Of a stretch of 26,580 nt of DNA, positions 13,907 to 20,338 are shown one piece after another (the first letter of the stretch is position 1; each line of letters begins with the position of its first letter). The notes beneath the pieces were generated by a model. It saw only the letters and a list, made by a program, of their open reading frames with translations. It was not told where the DNA came from and did not search any database. Source of the DNA: Candidatus Parcubacteria bacterium (GTDB taxonomy: Bacteria; Patescibacteriota; Patescibacteriia; CAIXNZ01). The position numbers and the translations under genes are program-made. The DNA lies in the NCBI GenBank assembly GCA_026395675.1, contig JAPLYF010000085.1, forward strand, positions 1 through 26,580, read 5' to 3'.

Positions 13907-15682
13907 TTATTTCTCTAAGTCAAGTTTAATCTGCAACTCCCTTAATTGCTTAGCAGAAACTTCGCTTGGTGAATCCAGCATCACATCCTCTGCCTGGCCA
14001 TTTTTCGGGAAAGCATAAATATCGCGAATGCTAGGCAATTCCCATAAAACCATTAGCAAACGATCAATCCCCGGCGCAGCTCCCCCATGAGGCGGCGCCC
14101 CATATTCAAAGGCGCGAATCATGTGCCCGAATTTGGCGTCAACCTCTGTCTTGGTATAGCCGGCAATTTCAAAGGCCTTGTACATTATTTCTGGCTCGTG
14201 ATTTCTGATAGCGCCAGAGGAAATTTCAAAGCCATTGCAAACCAAATCATATTGGTAAGCCAAAACTTCCAACGGATCTTTTTCTTCCAATGACTTTAAC
14301 CCGCCCTGGGGCATGGAAAAAGGATTATGAGAAAAATCAATTTTGCCCGGCTCTAATTCTGAATGATCATACATAGGAAAATCAATCACCCACAGCCAGC
14401 TAGCTTTTTTCGGGTCTTTCAAACCCAAACGATTACCGCATTCATTTCTAACCGCGCCCAAAGCACTGCAAACTGTTTTCCAAGTATCAGCGCCAAAGAA
14501 AATTATGTCGCCTGTCTTGGCTTTAAGTTCCTTCACAATTTTATTAGCCAAATCATCCCCTAAAAATTTAACAATCGGTGATTGCAATTCATTTTTCTCT
14601 TTAATTACAATGTAAGCTAAACCTTTAGCACCCCTGGAAACTGCAATGCCAGTCAAGTCATCAATTTCCTTGCGCGAAAACTTGGCTCCGCCCTCTATTT
14701 TTAAAGCATGAACCACGCCTTTATTTTTCACCACATCAGCAAAAACTGAAAAGCCGCAACCTTTGACCAAATTAGTAATTGGCTGTATTTCTAAATCAAA
14801 TCTTAAATCCGGCTTATCAGAGCCATATTTTTCCATGGCGTCTTTATAGGTAATTCTGGGAAACGGTTTTTTAACTACTTTTTTGTCAGAAAACTTTTCA
14901 GTCAATTCAATCATCAATGGTTCAACCACTGCCCAGACATCTTCCTGTTCCACAAAAGACATTTCTAAATCAATCTGGTAAAACTCGCCCGGATGGCGGT
15001 CAGAACGCGGATCTTCATCGCGAAAACACGGCGCAATCTGAAAATATTTATCAAAACCAGCTATCATCAATAGCTGTTTAAACTGCTGCGGTGCTTGAGG
15101 CAGCGCGTAAAACTTGCCTGGATGTAATCTTGATGGAACCAAATAATCACGCGCACCTTCGGGCGAGGAATTAGCCAAAATCGGAGTTTGAACTTCAATA
15201 AAATCTTTTTTGTGAAAATATTCACGCACATAAATAATTAATTTATCGCGGTCTGCCGCAATTTTTTGTAATCTGGTATGGCGCAAATCCAAAAATCTAT
15301 ATTTCAAGCGCAAATCCTCATTAACCATTTTATCCTGGTCAATTTCAAATGGTGGAGTTTTGGATTGGGTCAAAACTTTTATTTCCGTAATTGCAACCTC
15401 AATTTCGCCGGTGGCTAAATTTTTATTAACCATATCCTTTGGCCTGGCTAAAACTTTGCCGCTAACCTGCAAAACCCATTCTGGCCTCACTTTATCAGCC
15501 TCATTCCAGCACCCCTGGGAAACTTTAGGATCAAATTTAATTTGCGTTAAACCATAACGATCGCGCAAATCAATAAAAATCACGCCGCCATGATCTCTTC
15601 TGGAATTTACCCAGCCGCAGAGGGTGATGCTTTTGCCAACTTGTTTTTTAGTTAATTCGCCGCATGTGTTTGTTCGCAACAT
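13907..15682 (-). CDS. aspS: Aspartyl-tRNA synthetase, bacterial type
   Basis: A 591-residue class II synthetase that charges tRNA-Asp (or also tRNA-Asn in non-discriminating forms). The N-terminal OB fold begins LCGWVNSRRDHGGVIFIDLR and binds the anticodon. The catalytic core has class II motif 2, PCFRDEDPRSDRHPGEFYQ. A bacterial GAD insertion runs from about 290 to 420. Motif 3 is APPHGGAAPGIDRLLMVLW near the C-terminus. The length fits bacterial AspRS. The ATG at 15682 lacks an SD. A T-box leader precedes the gene, so expression should rise when the cognate tRNA is uncharged. Confidence 0.95.
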   Translation of the reverse strand: MLRTNTCGELTKKQVGKSITLCGWVNSRRDHGGVIFIDLRDRYGLTQIKFDPKVSQGCWNEADKVRPEWVLQVSGKVLARPKDMVNKNLATGEIEVAITEIKVLTQSKTPPFEIDQDKMVNEDLRLKYRFLDLRHTRLQKIAADRDKLIIYVREYFHKKDFIEVQTPILANSSPEGARDYLVPSRLHPGKFYALPQAPQQFKQLLMIAGFDKYFQIAPCFRDEDPRSDRHPGEFYQIDLEMSFVEQEDVWAVVEPLMIELTEKFSDKKVVKKPFPRITYKDAMEKYGSDKPDLRFDLEIQPITNLVKGCGFSVFADVVKNKGVVHALKIEGGAKFSRKEIDDLTGIAVSRGAKGLAYIVIKEKNELQSPIVKFLGDDLANKIVKELKAKTGDIIFFGADTWKTVCSALGAVRNECGNRLGLKDPKKASWLWVIDFPMYDHSELEPGKIDFSHNPFSMPQGGLKSLEEKDPLEVLAYQYDLVCNGFEISSGAIRNHEPEIMYKAFEIAGYTKTEVDAKFGHMIRAFEYGAPPHGGAAPGIDRLLMVLWELPSIRDIYAFPKNGQAEDVMLDSPSEVSAKQLRELQIKLDLEK

Positions 15683-15779
15683 AAATTTAAAATTTAAAGT
15701 TTAAAGTTAAAAATTACAAGTAAAAATTTAAAATTAATGATGAAATTTTGAATTTTGCATTTTTAATTTTAAATTTAAA
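15683..15779. repeat. AT-only low-complexity stretch before aspS
   Basis: Reiterated AAATTTAAA/TTTAAATTT words forming weak inverted repeats (left part near 15683-15715, right part near 15758-15778). No gene is visible. It separates the T-box terminator from the aspS ATG. Confidence 0.6.
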
Positions 15780-16004
15780 AAACTTCGTCTCTAAACCTAT
15801 CATAAAATAAAAATACTGATAGATTCAAGGACGAAGTTTTTGCTTCGCGGTGCCACCTTGTTTATCCTTCGTAGCCCGAGTTTACCGAGGGCGAAGAAGG
15901 ACCTCTTAATTCATGTCCTTAACGCGGACTAACGCTGGATTCTACTCCCTTAAAGGTTTCCTTCCAGACCTCGCCTAGTGTTGGCTAGGGTCAAACGGCT
16001 TTGT
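15774..16004 (-). promoter_or_regulatory. T-box riboswitch leader controlling aspS
   Basis: Read on the minus strand, AAGGTGGCACCGCG (15846-15859) is the classical T-box sequence that contacts the tRNA 3' end. It opens an antiterminator: AAGG, a TGGCACC bulge, then CGAAG pairing with CTTCG and CCTT (15827-15836). The competing terminator pairs CTTCGTC with GACGAAG (outer arms 15780-15789 and 15830-15839) around an inner hairpin, CTATCA/TGATAG, and ends in a T-run. The transcript should start near 16004. The 5' half folds into several hairpins. I could not assign a canonical Stem I or the specifier codon with confidence; GAC (Asp) triplets occur near 15991 and 15918. Confidence 0.85.
15865..15901. 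repeat. F5-like hairpin within the T-box leader
   Basis: TCCTTC (15865-15870) and GAAGGA (15896-15901) enclose GTAGCCC...GGGCGAA. This matches the F5 ends GTAGC and GCGAA, and sits just upstream of the T-box sequence, where a stem III-like helix would be. Confidence 0.5.
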
Positions 16005-16010
16005 ATTTAT

Positions 16011-16038
16011 ATTTTAGCAGAAACCTTGTTTTTGTCAA
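16011..16038 (-). promoter_or_regulatory. Promoter of the aspS T-box leader
   Basis: TTGACA (16033-16038), a 16-base spacer ending TGC, and TAAAAT (16011-16016). A consensus -35 and an extended -10. Confidence 0.8.
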
Positions 16039-16043
16039 ACGAT

Positions 16044-16128
16044 AAAAATCCGCTCCTTAACGGAAGGACACACTTTAGTGTGTTACTGTAACAGATTGAA
16101 ATCTGTCCTTCCGAAAAGCGGATTTTTT
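16044..16128. repeat. F2 double hairpin, copy 2, with outer stem
   Basis: The outer stem AAAATCCGCT/AGCGGATTTT and then CGGAAGGA/TCCTTCCG enclose ACACACTTTAGTGTGT and ACAGATTGAAATCTGT, joined by TACTGTA. It lies between the pyrE terminator and the aspS promoter. The T- and A-flanked outer stem could also terminate transcription in both directions. Confidence 0.8.
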
Positions 16129-16138
16129 ATCAAAAAAA

Positions 16139-16165
16139 GGCCGCTCATCTTTTGACAAGCGGCTT
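16139..16165 (-). terminator. Terminator of pyrE
   Basis: AAGCCGCT and AGCGGC form the stem on the minus strand, followed by CCTTTTTTT. It begins about 25 bases after the pyrE stop. Confidence 0.8.
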
Positions 16166-16189
16166 GTTATTTTTATTTGGAATATTTGC

Positions 16190-16972
16190 TTAGGCAAGGC
16201 CATGCAGCCGTTGCCAGTTATTCCCGTTTTTCGGCCTGATTGCTTCGGAACCGGCTTTGCAGTAAGGACACTCCTCACCGTTTGGGACATCGAAATCTTC
16301 AATGTCAAAATGTAATATTGGCACGACAGGCGAACCATCAGCCAGCACCATTTCCTTTGACCGATGCACAAGCACAAAGGCAGGTACAATTATTTTTGGA
16401 GCGGGTTTATCGCCATTGCACTTCAATGCTGCCTCTTTCGTTTCCCAGGTACTGCCTTTAGCTGTGGTCATCAGTTCATTGATAACCAAAACTTTCTTTT
16501 CCGGATCAATTCCACCACGGATGACGGTTGGCTTGCCTTGATCATCTTTCTCAACTGCGATATACTCGATCTTTTCATTGTATTTGCTTAAAAGCCGAGT
16601 TACTTCCCAGCCAGGGTTAATCGCGGAATAGGCAGAGCTGGTTACAACGTCTATTCCTAAATTGCTGACTTTTGACGATAGTATAAATTTATCACCGATC
16701 GCTTTAAGAATTTCATTAGCAAAGAGTATGCATATCCGCGGATATTTTAAAAACTCTTTACAAGCAATGAAGCCATTGCTGTGCTTGCCGGATTTTAAAA
16801 GAGCATGCGGCCTTCCTGCGCAGGGCTCGCCATTATACTGCCAGAAAGCATTGAAAGAGTTGAAAATTGCTACTGCCTCTGCAGTTGTCATTCGTCTGCC
16901 TTCAAATGCTAGCGGCGACAGATCAAACACTCCGCCTGCCTTTACCATTTTCAATACTTCAGTCTCATTCAT
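16190..16972 (-). CDS. pyrE: Orotate phosphoribosyltransferase-like protein
   Basis: A 260-residue type I phosphoribosyltransferase. GRPHALLKSGKHSNGFIACKEFLKYP resembles the N-terminal substrate loop of orotate PRTases. VLVINELMTTAKGSTWET is at the place of the PRPP loop. The usual acidic pair before TT (DD or DE) is NE here, and the usual TTG becomes TTA, so the loop is divergent. The C-terminus adds GEECPYCKAGSEAIRPK, a Cys-x2-Cys not found in classical PyrE. The orotate role is inferred from the neighbouring pyrF and pyrD and the lack of another pyrE here. It has a strong SD (GGGAGG) and its own promoter and terminator. Confidence 0.72.
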   Translation of the reverse strand: MNETEVLKMVKAGGVFDLSPLAFEGRRMTTAEAVAIFNSFNAFWQYNGEPCAGRPHALLKSGKHSNGFIACKEFLKYPRICILFANEILKAIGDKFILSSKVSNLGIDVVTSSAYSAINPGWEVTRLLSKYNEKIEYIAVEKDDQGKPTVIRGGIDPEKKVLVINELMTTAKGSTWETKEAALKCNGDKPAPKIIVPAFVLVHRSKEMVLADGSPVVPILHFDIEDFDVPNGEECPYCKAGSEAIRPKNGNNWQRLHGLA

Positions 16973-16988
16973 TTAACTTCCTCCCTTT

Positions 16989-17018
16989 GCCCTCCGTAGC
17001 TTCATGCGAAGGAGGGCT
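16989..17018. repeat. F5 hairpin in the pyrE leader
   Basis: GCCCTCC and GGAGGGC enclose GTAGCTTCATGCGAA (plus-strand sense). It lies between the promoter-proximal leader and the SD of pyrE. The duplicate leader at 17256-17346 lacks it. Confidence 0.85.
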
Positions 17019-17026
17019 TTATTTTT

Positions 17027-17095
17027 TCCTCACAACTGTGAGTTTTTACCAATGTGCGATTTTCTTTACCTTATCAAATGGGATAAAAATGTCAA
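17027..17095 (-). promoter_or_regulatory. pyrE promoter and leader hairpin (TGN-TAAGGT type)
   Basis: TTGACA (17090-17095), a 16-base spacer ending TGA, and TAAGGT (17068-17073). About 25 bases downstream in the leader CTCACAGTTGTGAG can form a hairpin or act as an operator. The same arrangement occurs at 17282-17345. Confidence 0.75.
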
Positions 17096-17103
17096 TATAG
17101 GAA

Positions 17104-17187
17104 AAAATCCGCTCCATAACGGAATGACAGACTTTAGTCTGTTACCGTAACACTCTGAAGAGTGTCGTTCCGAAAAAAGCGGATTTT
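17104..17187. repeat. F2 double hairpin, copy 3, with outer stem
   Basis: AAAATCCGCT/AGCGGATTTT and CGGAATGACA with TGTCGTTCCG form the outer stem. Inside are ACAGACTTTAGTCTGT and ACACTCTGAAGAGTGT, joined by TACCGTA. It has the same plan as copy 2, with different inner stems. Confidence 0.82.
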
Positions 17188-17190
17188 AAA

Positions 17191-17214
17191 AGGGACCCTC
17201 ATTTGAGAGCCCCT
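17191..17214 (-). terminator. Terminator with CTCTCAAATGAG core, copy 1
   Basis: GGGGCTCTC and GAGGGTCCC pair (two G-U) around AAAT, followed by TTTT on the minus strand. It ends the orphan unit at 17216-17345. Near-identical hairpins occur at 17353 and 20309. Confidence 0.75.
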
Positions 17215-17215
17215 T

Positions 17216-17311
17216 ATTGTAGTTATTTATTACTTTTTTTCCTGAAGCTTTTTCGCTTCTTCCTCCTTTTTATTTTTTCCTCACTACTGTGAGTTTTTCA
17301 AACGTACGATT
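17216..17311 (-). ncRNA. Orphan promoter-terminator unit: small RNA or gene remnant
   Basis: A promoter (17318-17345) and terminator (17191-17214) bracket a unit of about 100 bases with no start codon. It begins with the same leader as pyrE (CTCACAGTAGTGAGG, then AAAAAATAAA), has an SD-like AAGGAGGAAG, then GAAGCGAAAAAGCTTC (a hairpin) and a TAA TAA pair. Read in one frame it would end EEEAKKLQEKK, as if a gene body had been deleted, leaving leader and tail. A small RNA is the alternative. Confidence 0.4.
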
Positions 17312-17317
17312 TCCTTT

Positions 17318-17345
17318 ACCTTAGCAAATAGGAAAAATATGTCAA
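17318..17345 (-). promoter_or_regulatory. Promoter of the orphan unit (TGN-TAAGGT type)
   Basis: TTGACA (17340-17345), a 16-base spacer ending TGC, and TAAGGT (17318-17323), followed by AAAGG as in the pyrE promoter. This is a duplicate of the pyrE control region. Confidence 0.72.
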
Positions 17346-17352
17346 GAAAAAA

Positions 17353-17374
17353 AGGGACTCTCATTTGAGAGCCC
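17353..17374 (-). terminator. Terminator of pyrK-pyrD-pyrF, core copy 2
   Basis: GGGGCTCTC and GAGAGTCCC pair around AAAT with one G-U, followed by TTTTTTT on the minus strand. Confidence 0.82.
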
Positions 17375-17380
17375 CTCTGC

Positions 17381-17406
17381 CATCCGTAGCTTTAGGCGAA
17401 GGATGG
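17381..17406. repeat. F5 hairpin downstream of pyrF
   Basis: CCATCC/GGATGG around GTAGCTTTAGGCGAA. The stem differs from the other F5 copies (CCCTCC) by a paired change, and the inner sequence is kept. Confidence 0.8.
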
Positions 17407-17420
17407 TTTATTCATTATTA

Positions 17421-18320
17421 CTAACAATTTCCTCCTGCTTCGCGAATCTGGTCGCGAAGTTGTTCAGCTTTCTTGCCAGCGGCTTCGGCAAAGTCCTCGC
17501 CCTTGCTGGCAAAGATAATGTCCGAAGACGAATTGATGGCAATTGAGCCAGGCCCACTAAAAGCGGCTTTGACAGTTTCAGCAATGTAGCCGCCTTGGGT
17601 GCCAATACCCGGAATCAGGAACCAGAGCTGATCGCCAACGAGCTCACGGCATCTTTTCAAATGCTGGGAATAAACCGTCCCTGAACCCTTGGGGTTTTCA
17701 TAGGCTGCAGCCATAACTAGGCCGGCATTTTCCACTGCACCGAGTCCTATTGACCATTTCAGGATTTTCACGGCAATGATCTCCCATAATTTTTCGTCAT
17801 GCCCGATGTCGTCCTTAATGGGAAGATCCTGAATTTCTCTGGCAGCCGGATTGCTGGTATAGCAAAGTCCGACAACTGCCTTGCCCGGACGAACAAGCGA
17901 CTTCATGCAGTCCTTGCCCATGTAGGGGCTGAAGTTCATGCCGTCAACGCCGTCCATGTCAAAATGGGCAACTGCGTACCGCTCTTGGGTGCGGTCAATA
18001 TCGCCGCGTTTGCAGTCCAGGAAAACGGGGATGTCAGGATGTTTGGATTTAATATATAGGATTACCTGTTGCAGTGCTTCCCGACCTTCCCAAACTGCTT
18101 CCCAATGCGCGCTTTGCGGTTTATACATGCATGCATACGGAGCAGTTGCATCTATGATCGAGCCCATCCAGTCATGCAAGATTACTGAGATTGATGAGGA
18201 TCGATGCTTTTCTCCCAGCAATGACGGCAACTTCTCAATCAGAGGATCAAGTCCCACACAGACCAGTGAGTTCACCTTTTTCTGTCGTTCTGTCAGCATT
18301 TCCCGAAATCCTTTTTCCAT
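17421..18320 (-). CDS. pyrF: Orotidine 5'-phosphate decarboxylase
   Basis: Converts OMP to UMP, the last step of the pathway. SLVCVGLDPLIEKLP is the N-terminal strand, and VFLDCKRGDIDRTQ carries the catalytic D-x-K-x2-D charge network. LWFLIPGIGTQGG and the phosphate-binding segment follow. The length of 299 residues and the motif order fit the group 2 (long) OMP decarboxylases. The start at 18320 is chosen because GGAGGAAGAG lies just before it; longer frames would translate through an F5 hairpin. It follows pyrD by 43 bases, most of which is that hairpin. Confidence 0.9.
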   Translation of the reverse strand: MEKGFREMLTERQKKVNSLVCVGLDPLIEKLPSLLGEKHRSSSISVILHDWMGSIIDATAPYACMYKPQSAHWEAVWEGREALQQVILYIKSKHPDIPVFLDCKRGDIDRTQERYAVAHFDMDGVDGMNFSPYMGKDCMKSLVRPGKAVVGLCYTSNPAAREIQDLPIKDDIGHDEKLWEIIAVKILKWSIGLGAVENAGLVMAAAYENPKGSGTVYSQHLKRCRELVGDQLWFLIPGIGTQGGYIAETVKAAFSGPGSIAINSSSDIIFASKGEDFAEAAGKKAEQLRDQIREAGGNC

Positions 18321-18332
18321 CTCTTCCTCCAT

Positions 18333-18362
18333 TGCCCTCCGTAGCTTTATGCGAAGGAGGGC
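18333..18362. repeat. F5 hairpin between pyrD and pyrF
   Basis: GCCCTCC/GGAGGGC around GTAGCTTTATGCGAA. It starts right after the pyrD stop codon and ends next to the pyrF SD. Confidence 0.85.
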
Positions 18363-18363
18363 T

Positions 18364-19317
18364 CTAATGATTTTCCGCCCCATGAAACTGGGACAAGTTT
18401 GTAATGTTGTTTTCCAAACAATATTTTTCCAGCCCGTCTTTCAATTTCATCATGACCAGCGGATTGGAAAAATTAGCAGTGCCAATAGCCACGGCATTGC
18501 AACGGGCTTTAAGAAATTCCACGACATCTTCCACGGTATAGATTCCTCCCATGCCAATGATGGGCACGGAAACAAAACGACGAACTATCCTAATCATATT
18601 CAAAGCCGTTTGTTTAATGGGCCGGCCTGAAAGTCCTCCGATTGTGATGCCACCCACGTTTTCCACCTTAACCGTGTTAATCATGGAAATCGCATCCGCA
18701 CCTGCTATTTCAACTGCCTGGGCAATTTGACCAATCATTTCTTCTGAAACATTTGGCGTCAGTTTCACGATCAAGGGCAGAGTTGTAACTTCGCGCACTG
18801 CTTTAACAACTTCAGCTGCAATCAAAGGATCACAGCCAAAAGGAATTCTGCCGCCCTCAACATTGGGGCAGGAAATATTAATCTCAATTGCTGAAACTGC
18901 TTTAACAGGATCAAGCAAAATCGCCATGTGCGCGAATTCCTCAATCGTGAAGCCAGAGATATTAATAATCACCGGCACGCCAAACTGCGCCATGAATGGA
19001 ATCTTTGTGGCAATCACTTCATCAATGCCCGGATTTTCCAAGCCAATCCAATTGACCATTCCGCCTTTATGTTCGTAGATGCGAGGTTGAGGATTGCCTT
19101 CTCTTGGCAGTAATGTTGTTCCCTTGGAAACAATGGCACCCAATCTGCTCGGATCAAATCCTTTAATTTGCGCAAACTCCTCGCCGTAGCCAAAGCAACC
19201 AGAAGCCGGCATAATTGGATTTTGCAGTTTTAGGCCAGCGATTTCTACTGACAAATCCACTTCATCATGGTTATTTCTCTGCCTCTTTTCTATTTGCAAA
19301 GCTGCTTCAGATTTCAT
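18364..19317 (-). CDS. pyrD: Dihydroorotate dehydrogenase, class 1B catalytic subunit
   Basis: The FMN enzyme that oxidises dihydroorotate to orotate. PASGCFGYGEEFAQ, VSKGTTLLPREGNPQPR with the flavin lysine, and NWIGLENPGID are class 1 motifs. The active-site base is Cys150 in NISCPNVEGG, as in class 1 cytosolic enzymes. IIGMGGIYTVEDVVEFL and AIGTANF bind the FMN phosphate. Pairing with pyrK marks it as class 1B (NAD-linked). The start at 19317 lies inside the end of pyrK with a good SD (AAGGAGG), so the two are translationally linked. 317 residues, normal length. Confidence 0.94.
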   Translation of the reverse strand: MKSEAALQIEKRQRNNHDEVDLSVEIAGLKLQNPIMPASGCFGYGEEFAQIKGFDPSRLGAIVSKGTTLLPREGNPQPRIYEHKGGMVNWIGLENPGIDEVIATKIPFMAQFGVPVIINISGFTIEEFAHMAILLDPVKAVSAIEINISCPNVEGGRIPFGCDPLIAAEVVKAVREVTTLPLIVKLTPNVSEEMIGQIAQAVEIAGADAISMINTVKVENVGGITIGGLSGRPIKQTALNMIRIVRRFVSVPIIGMGGIYTVEDVVEFLKARCNAVAIGTANFSNPLVMMKLKDGLEKYCLENNITNLSQFHGAENH

Positions 19318-20149
19318 CCCAAATTACCTCCTTAGCGTCAAAAACTGGGCCATCATGACAAATGCGTTTCATGCCCGCTGTTGTCTTGATTGAACAACCC
19401 AGGCAAACGCCAATGCCGCAGGCCATGATTGTTTCCAAGATGACATAACAGTCAAATTCTTGTCCTTCGCAAATTTCTGCGACTTTAGCCATCATTGGTT
19501 TTGGCCCGCAAGTGATGACTAAAATCTTTTTGCCAGGATTTTCCAAGATTTTCTGGACAAACAAATCAGTCACCAAACCAGTATAACCAGCAGTGCCATC
19601 TTCTGTGGCTACAATAATTTCTTGATTAACCCTGTACGGATCTTTATCCAAAGAAACCATTTCACTTTTTGTTTTACCTCCATAAAATAAAACGCTTCGC
19701 GGAAAAAATTGATTTAACTCGCGAATGGCTAAATTTAAGGAGGCAAAACCCATTCCGCCGCAAATTAACCAAGCAGCTACTCCTTCCGGGACAGGAATAT
19801 CTTTGTGTAAATCCCCTGGTAATCGTGGAATTCCATCAGAAGAAATTCCATTTCCTAAGGGTCCCCAAAGTTTTATGCTCTGGCCTGCCTGTAAGCTTTT
19901 CATTAATTCAGTATTTTTACCTACGGCTTTATAGTAAATTACTAAAAAACCTGCAAACATATCGTAGAAAAAAATACTAAAAGGCCGTGCCATGGCAGAT
20001 GAATGATCCAAAGGGGCCAAACAAACAAATTGACCGGGTTTAGCAATACCCATTTTACAACCCTCTAATTCCAAACGAAAAATATTTTTAGCATCCTCTT
20101 TATTTGACCGAACCCTTGCCTGGCAAGCTTGAATTTTGAAATCATCCAT
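19307..20149 (-). CDS. pyrK: Dihydroorotate dehydrogenase electron transfer subunit
   Basis: The FAD/[2Fe-2S] subunit that passes electrons from PyrD to NAD+. The FAD-binding motif is RPFSI at 55-59. The NAD-binding domain has WLICGGMGFASLNLAIREL and a later ITCGPKPMMAKVAE. The cluster ligands are C244, C249, C252 and C264 (C-x4-C-x2-C-x11-C), as in known PyrK. 280 residues. The start follows AAAGGAG. It leads the pyrK-pyrD-pyrF unit from its own promoter. Confidence 0.93.
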   Translation of the reverse strand: MDDFKIQACQARVRSNKEDAKNIFRLELEGCKMGIAKPGQFVCLAPLDHSSAMARPFSIFFYDMFAGFLVIYYKAVGKNTELMKSLQAGQSIKLWGPLGNGISSDGIPRLPGDLHKDIPVPEGVAAWLICGGMGFASLNLAIRELNQFFPRSVLFYGGKTKSEMVSLDKDPYRVNQEIIVATEDGTAGYTGLVTDLFVQKILENPGKKILVITCGPKPMMAKVAEICEGQEFDCYVILETIMACGIGVCLGCSIKTTAGMKRICHDGPVFDAKEVIWDEI

Positions 20150-20197
20150 TTCTATTCACTCCTTTCGCTTATTTTTTCAATGTCCGAAGTTGTAAAA

Positions 20198-20226
20198 ACC
20201 TTAACAAAATTGGGGTTAAAAGTCAA
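20198..20226 (-). promoter_or_regulatory. Promoter of pyrK-pyrD-pyrF (TGN-TAAGGT type)
   Basis: TTGACT (20221-20226), a 17-base spacer ending TGT, and TAAGGT (20198-20203). The -35 lies four bases from the F3 hairpins. Confidence 0.75.
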
Positions 20227-20229
20227 CTC

Positions 20230-20299
20230 GTCCATGTCATGGTGAGCATAGTCGAACCATACATGGACAAAGTCACCCTTCGACTAAGCTCGGGGTGAC
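20230..20299. repeat. F3 double hairpin
   Basis: The first hairpin pairs GTCCATG and ATGGT with ACCAT and CATGGAC around GAGCATAGTCGA (20230-20268). The second pairs GTCACCC with GGGTGAC around TTCGACTAAGCTC (20272-20299). The second loop reverse-complements to GAGCTTAGTCGAA, so the loops are inverted copies while the stems differ. It sits between the pyrC terminator and the pyrK promoter. Confidence 0.8.
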
Positions 20300-20308
20300 A
20301 AAAAGAAA

Positions 20309-20332
20309 AGAGGCCCTCATTTGAGAGCCCCT
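20309..20332 (-). terminator. Terminator of pyrC, core copy 3
   Basis: GGGGCTCTC pairs with GAGGGCCTC around AAAT, followed by TTTTCTTTTT on the minus strand. It begins a few bases after the pyrC stop. Confidence 0.78.
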
Positions 20333-20338
20333 ATATTT

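Noticed and set aside
16044..16128. Riboswitch upstream of aspS
   Set aside because: This segment lies upstream of the aspS promoter, so it is not in the leader. It matches the F2 repeat at 17104.
17027..17042. PyrR-type attenuator in the pyrE leader
   Set aside because: Only a small CTCACA...TGTGAG hairpin is present. No terminator/antiterminator pair or PyrR-binding consensus is visible before pyrE.
17938..18630. Plus-strand frame of 230 codons
   Set aside because: It lies antisense across pyrF and pyrD, both of which have conserved catalytic motifs on the minus strand. It has no SD.
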